Source: JAKQIM01 sp029557965
GTDB lineage: Bacteria; Chloroflexota; Anaerolineae; Anaerolineales; UBA4823
DNA length: 16,731 bases
NCBI GenBank assembly: GCA_035341015.1
Contig: DAOQUL010000085.1
Span: forward strand, 1-16,731
Direction: 5' to 3'
In this document: piece by piece, positions 13,701-16,731 of the stretch
Numbering within the stretch: the stretch's first letter is position 1
How the letters are laid out: every line of letters starts with the position of its first letter
Program-made: the position numbers and the translations under genes
The notes under the pieces: generated by a model
What the model was told of the DNA's origin: nothing
What the model saw: only the letters and a program-made list of their open reading frames with translations
The model's database searches: none

Positions 13701-16655
13701 GTAGACGGCTTCGAATTCAGGCATGCTGTTCATGCTGAAATCGGGCTCGTTCTTCTGCACCCAGGTGACCTGCTGGAAGATGCCCGTCAATGGGCGATCG
13801 GGGGCGGGGTCGCCAGCCCAATTCACGGCCAGCACTTCGTAGCCAAGGGGCTGCCCGGCCTGGCCCGACCAGGCATCTGGCCGGATGCCCAGGTAGATAT
13901 CAGAGGGGTTGGTATACGCTGCGGCGCGCCCGCTGGTGGGCAGTCCGCTTTCGTCTGTGATGGTCACTTCCAGCGTGTACTGGCGGCGGCTGGTCTGCTG
14001 GGCGGTGGGCAGTTCGAGGGTCAGCAGGCCGTTGGCGTCGGTGCGGGTGTCGCCACTTACTACCAGCTCTCCCAGCGCATCATCTCCGAAGGGGTACGCA
14101 AAAAATTGCAGCCAATCCGAGTCGTAGGGGCCCACCGTATAGCCGCCGGGGATGCTGAACCCTGCCTGCTTTTCGTAGAGCGCCCAATGGACGGCCACGT
14201 TCGACGCTGGGGCATCGAAGAAGTAACGCGCGTTGACGTTTGCCAGCAGGCTCTGCCCGCTCATGATCTCGCCGGCCTGGAAGTAAACGCCGATGTTGAT
14301 CTCTGGTTTGCGGTAATCTGCCACCTGGAATTGCAGCCAGACGCTGTCTGCATTGTTCACCAGGCGGTAGAAGCCGGGCTGGGCGTCTTCGGGCAGGGTA
14401 TATTCGCCGTAGCCGCTGCCAAACGCCGAGAGCGGCAGGTCATAGGTTGCCAACACCTGGTCGTTGCTGTCGTTCAACACCAGGGGGTAACTGGCCAGGT
14501 CGGGCAAGCTGTAGCGGCCATTATAGGCCTGGCGCACCACTGCGCGGAAGTAAACCGTCTGCCCGGGGCGGTAGATGGGCCGGTCAGTATATACATACGC
14601 CTGGGTGGCGGGCAAATGGCCGCCGCTGGGCAGGTTGAACTCCCAGGGGCCGATGGCCTCGCTCCATGTAGAGACGGCCAAGCCAAAGTCGGCGTTGCCG
14701 GGCTGGCCCAAGACGGCGTAAACCATGGCGTAAGGATTCGATTGGGTTGGGATGGCGGCGCGGAAGATGCCTTCGGCATCGGTTGTGCCTTGCGCCACCA
14801 GGGCGCCGCCTTCATCGTAGATTGAGACCGGCAGGCCGGCTGCAGGCGTGTTGCTGCGCAGGCCCACCGCCCAAACAAAGGCTTCGTTGGCGCTGAGCTT
14901 GAGCGTGGTGTGATAGTTGCTGACGGCCACCAACAGCGGCCCGGCATAATAATTGTTGCCCGCCAGGTTGAAGCGCACGTGGTACAACCCCGGCGGCATG
15001 GACCCGCCTTCTGGCGAGAGGGGGATGGTAACGGCCTGGTTGACATTGGGGGTCAGCTCAGGTTTGAATTCCCAGAAACGAGCGTCGGCGGGCTGGTAGC
15101 CGTGGCGCAGGTCGTAGCCGGTGGGGGCCAGCATATTGATGAAATCGGCCAATGGCAGCGTGCCAACCGACATGGGCAGGCTATCCAGGTTGGTCATCAT
15201 GGCCACCACGCCGCTGTCTTGGGTGGTCAAGAAGTTGGCATCGGTGCCGTAGGGGAAGCTCAAGGAGGGTTCAAGGGAGGCGGTGCTGAAGCGCAGGGTG
15301 TAGGCCTGGCCCAGGGTATCGCCCCACCGATCTGCCAGCCCTGGCAGGAGGGTGATGGTGTATTCGGTTTCTGGCAAGAAATCGCCGTTCAGGTAGATCT
15401 GCATCTGGGTGGGATCCATGGATGCATACAGGTTGGTGATGGGCGGGTCAACGGTGACGTAGGGCAAGACCTGGTCTGAGGCGATGATGGAGGTGACGTA
15501 AAAGCGCACGCTTTCCCAGGTACGCGACACCCCGCCTGCCTCGGGGCTGCTGCCGATCACAGCCAGCTCTGGCACCGTGTACCATGAGCTGACCTGGTCT
15601 CCGCCCAAGATCGTGCCGCCCAGGGCGGCTGCCCCGGCCCCCAGCGTCACCTGGTACATGGCGCCTCGCTGCAGCAAGGCTGTGGGCGTAAAGGTGAGGG
15701 TGTTGAAGGCCTCATCCCAGGCAAACTGCCCGGCAACCGGTTGGCCGTTTTGGGTGGCGAGGGTGAAATTGGCCTCTACGCTGGCGGGGTCCATCACCTG
15801 GTTGAAGGTCAGTTTGACCGCGCTGTCGATGGGTGCGGTGGTGGTGCCGTCAGCCGGTTCGGCAGATACCAGGCGCGGCGCCGAGGTGGTGAAGGACCAG
15901 GCCGTGGCAAATTCCAGCGGGCTGCCGCTGACGCCGGTCAACAGCGGGTTGACCTGGGCGGTATAGGTGGTGCTGCCGGCCAGGGCCGGCTGGGGGTAAA
16001 AGATGTAGGTGCTGGTATTGATCCATTCGCCGTGCCCAGGTGCAGATGGCTGGAGGGTGAAGCCCTCTGGCAGGGCTGCGGTCACTCCTCCCAGGTCTAC
16101 CACGGGGCGGTTGAAGGTGGCGACCACAGCCGAGGTGGGATCAATCTCTGCGCTGTTGGCATAGGGCAGGGTTTGGGTCACTTGCAGGTATCCGGCGGTG
16201 TTGTAATCCACCTGCACCGGGTTCAGCATTGCCATGCCGCGCTGCGATTGGGCCGTGGAAGCGATGTTGATCGCCAGGCTGCTGGCGGGCTGCAAGGGGG
16301 TGTCTGGCTTAAAGGCCACGGTCGAATCGCTCAGCCAGTTGAAGCTGCCTGAGAGCAGCGGCTCACCGCTGAAGGCCCCCTCTACCGAGGCGTGATCCAT
16401 GGCCTGGTTGAAGTAAAAGGTGATCGCCCCATCCAGGCTCAATTCTGAGCCGGGCAAGGGGTCCGTCTCCAGCAGGGCTGGGGGCAGGGGCATGGGGGGG
16501 GGCGTGGCAGTGGGGATGGCCGTGGGGGCCAGGGCGGTGCCTGGCCCGCTCCTGGGGGTGGGTGTTCCACCGCCAAGGCCGGGTAGTGAGCAGGCCAGTG
16601 AGAGGATCACCAGCAGTGCAAAAATAATATGGAAGGTGCGTTTCGGAGTGGACAT
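10758..16655 (-). CDS. Lipoprotein alpha-2-macroglobulin family protein with altered thioester site
   Basis: Alpha-2-macroglobulins trap proteases. This 1965-residue bacterial member starts with a lipoprotein signal (LSLAC, Cys22) and a Pro/Thr-rich linker (24-60). Several SbsA/Big_5-like Ig domains follow (about 60-460). MG1 covers about 460-680 and MG2 holds the hallmark YTDRPIYRPGQ (689-699). MG3-MG6 include VSVVDLAVLALADPN and a Gly/Met-rich loop (about 1227-1238). The A2M domain is at about 1245-1340 (FPDTAYWNAQV), the thioester-type helical domain at about 1440-1740 and the C-terminal MG10 at about 1790-1965 (DYIPAGAEILDTRL). At the thioester site the residues are C1467-T-E-E1470, with Glu where Gln is needed. 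The start at 16655 has AGGAG 6 bases upstream. No pbpC lies beside it, unlike E. coli yfhM. It probably sits on the outer face of the membrane. Partner proteases are unknown, but two follow on the same strand. Confidence 0.93.
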   Translation of the reverse strand: MSTPKRTFHIIFALLVILSLACSLPGLGGGTPTPRSGPGTALAPTAIPTATPPPMPLPPALLETDPLPGSELSLDGAITFYFNQAMDHASVEGAFSGEPLLSGSFNWLSDSTVAFKPDTPLQPASSLAINIASTAQSQRGMAMLNPVQVDYNTAGYLQVTQTLPYANSAEIDPTSAVVATFNRPVVDLGGVTAALPEGFTLQPSAPGHGEWINTSTYIFYPQPALAGSTTYTAQVNPLLTGVSGSPLEFATAWSFTTSAPRLVSAEPADGTTTAPIDSAVKLTFNQVMDPASVEANFTLATQNGQPVAGQFAWDEAFNTLTFTPTALLQRGAMYQVTLGAGAAALGGTILGGDQVSSWYTVPELAVIGSSPEAGGVSRTWESVRFYVTSIIASDQVLPYVTVDPPITNLYASMDPTQMQIYLNGDFLPETEYTITLLPGLADRWGDTLGQAYTLRFSTASLEPSLSFPYGTDANFLTTQDSGVVAMMTNLDSLPMSVGTLPLADFINMLAPTGYDLRHGYQPADARFWEFKPELTPNVNQAVTIPLSPEGGSMPPGLYHVRFNLAGNNYYAGPLLVAVSNYHTTLKLSANEAFVWAVGLRSNTPAAGLPVSIYDEGGALVAQGTTDAEGIFRAAIPTQSNPYAMVYAVLGQPGNADFGLAVSTWSEAIGPWEFNLPSGGHLPATQAYVYTDRPIYRPGQTVYFRAVVRQAYNGRYSLPDLASYPLVLNDSNDQVLATYDLPLSAFGSGYGEYTLPEDAQPGFYRLVNNADSVWLQFQVADYRKPEINIGVYFQAGEIMSGQSLLANVNARYFFDAPASNVAVHWALYEKQAGFSIPGGYTVGPYDSDWLQFFAYPFGDDALGELVVSGDTRTDANGLLTLELPTAQQTSRRQYTLEVTITDESGLPTSGRAAAYTNPSDIYLGIRPDAWSGQAGQPLGYEVLAVNWAGDPAPDRPLTGIFQQVTWVQKNEPDFSMNSMPEFEAVYTAIASTDFVSGADGKARLSFTPPNPGTYLLTVQNASTASQVLIWVGGTGAVTWPNLPNQRLHLTANLDAYQPGDTAQIFIPNPFSAPALALVTFERSTVMRYRVETIQPGGSSLSFDLGDEDAPNVYAAVTLLGQDAEGRADFRQGYLNLMVKPVQQTLNVALTSQPQRSGPGDNVTFNILVTDAAGSPVQGEFSVSVVDLAVLALADPNAPDILTAFYGQQPLGVRTGLSLAVSGQRLRYMVGGMGGGGDMQTGPLVRENFPDTAYWNAQVLTDANGQAAISLDLPDSLTTWQVVVRGLTADARVGEATLQLVTSKELLVRPVAPRFLVAGDHALLAAVVQNNTRSDLQVDVMLQAGGFELDDINSLTQHVNVPAGGRTRVEWWGTAQDVGSADLTFWAESGDLQDAVRLAGGALPVLRYTTPQTFATSGVMDEAGEQLELVSLPATFDANAGDLRIELAPSLAAGMLDGLAALEENHCECTEEILSRFLPNLETYRILQSFGIESPDLQARLERTLRSGLDQLLARQNPDGGWSWAPVATDAVVSVNSDPYLTAYMVFGLTRTAQAGVNFSPEALQRGVEFLTAASTSPDQVTDPGALDRLTFQYFALGRAGAANPSAAGQLYERRSELSPWAQAFLALLLEDAYPGSQQADTLLTDLQATALRSATGAHWETSAGHWWNWHTPLSGSAVVIYALAQRQPAAAVLPEAVNYLMSNRNPNGGWGSSFESAWTLLALAEVMRGTGELSGYFGFSAILNGIQVASGQAGGETQLNPVVTLIPVTGLYPHDPNALAIQRDPGSGRLYYNAALTVYRPVETIAPLNRGLQVWRSYYAAGDDPLTAAPIVSAQAGQAVTVRLTLVLPNDAYNLRVEDYIPAGAEILDTRLNTVQVGESGLPGPLYDPGNPFGRGWGWWMFSPARIYDNHIAWSAGYLPAGTYELTYTLVLLHPGQYHVLPVQAWMAYFPEVQGASAGATFEVKP

Positions 16656-16675
16656 AAGTGGCTCCTTATACAAAA

Positions 16676-16681
16676 ATTATA
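16676..16681 (-). promoter_or_regulatory. -10 box upstream of the macroglobulin gene
   Basis: A perfect TATAAT on the minus strand lies 20 bases before the ATG. Transcription would start near 16669, leaving a leader of about 14 bases that still holds AGGAG (16662-16666). No good -35 hexamer is visible in the GC-rich bases upstream. Confidence 0.4.
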
Positions 16682-16731
16682 TCCGAGAATTGGGCCGGGC
16701 GCGCGATCTACCTGGCTGGGGTATTTCTTGG

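Noticed and set aside
12483..14825. A 780-codon open frame on the plus strand, opposite the macroglobulin gene
   Set aside because: It lies fully inside a gene with clear domain matches on the other strand, and its translation is low-complexity Gly/Ala/Val/His/Gln text with no recognisable motif, as expected for the antisense of GC-rich codons.

Overview
The window is GC-rich chromosomal DNA with long, tightly packed genes, most of them on the minus strand. The best guess is a member of the Chloroflexota (Anaerolineae or a relative). Reasons: a lipobox follows a twin-arginine signal on the MsrP-like reductase; the subtilase ends in a short hydrophobic-aromatic-Arg tail (FLPWITR) of a kind I associate with secreted proteins of that phylum; and there is a very large lipoprotein alpha-2-macroglobulin with bacterial Ig-like domains at its N-terminus. 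There is no rRNA or other marker gene, so the assignment is inference.

Layout. Positions 1-1522 (minus) hold msrP and the 5' part of msrQ, a two-gene module for repairing oxidised methionines outside the membrane. Divergent from it is a 73-residue two-helix membrane protein (1689-1910, plus), closed by a strong terminator hairpin. Next is a stand-alone DnaJ-type double zinc-finger protein (2084-2341, plus) with its own -10 box and Shine-Dalgarno. Convergent with it lies a two-gene unit on the minus strand: a cytosolic GAF-GAF histidine kinase of the NarL/DegS type (4901-3207), overlapping by 26 bp a SpoU/TrmH-family RNA 2'-O-methyltransferase (3232-2417). The kinase appears to have its own promoter directly after the terminator of the next gene upstream.

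Positions 5031-16655 (minus), about 70% of the window, are three exported or membrane proteins in a row: a 1965-residue lipoprotein alpha-2-macroglobulin, a membrane-embedded M28 metallopeptidase, and a 1382-residue secreted multidomain S8 subtilase. The gaps between them (137 and 226 bp) each hold a palindromic repeat of the dispersed REP/MITE-like kind. The block pairs a protease-trap-like protein with two peptidases, so it may work in protein breakdown, or in protection from it, at the cell surface.

The most notable observation is in the alpha-2-macroglobulin. At the thioester site, where the consensus is Cys-x-Glu-Gln, this protein has Cys-Thr-Glu-Glu. The protein has only three cysteines: the lipid-anchor Cys and a Cys-Glu-Cys pair at this site. 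The classical thioester therefore should not form, although the rest of the fold looks intact.
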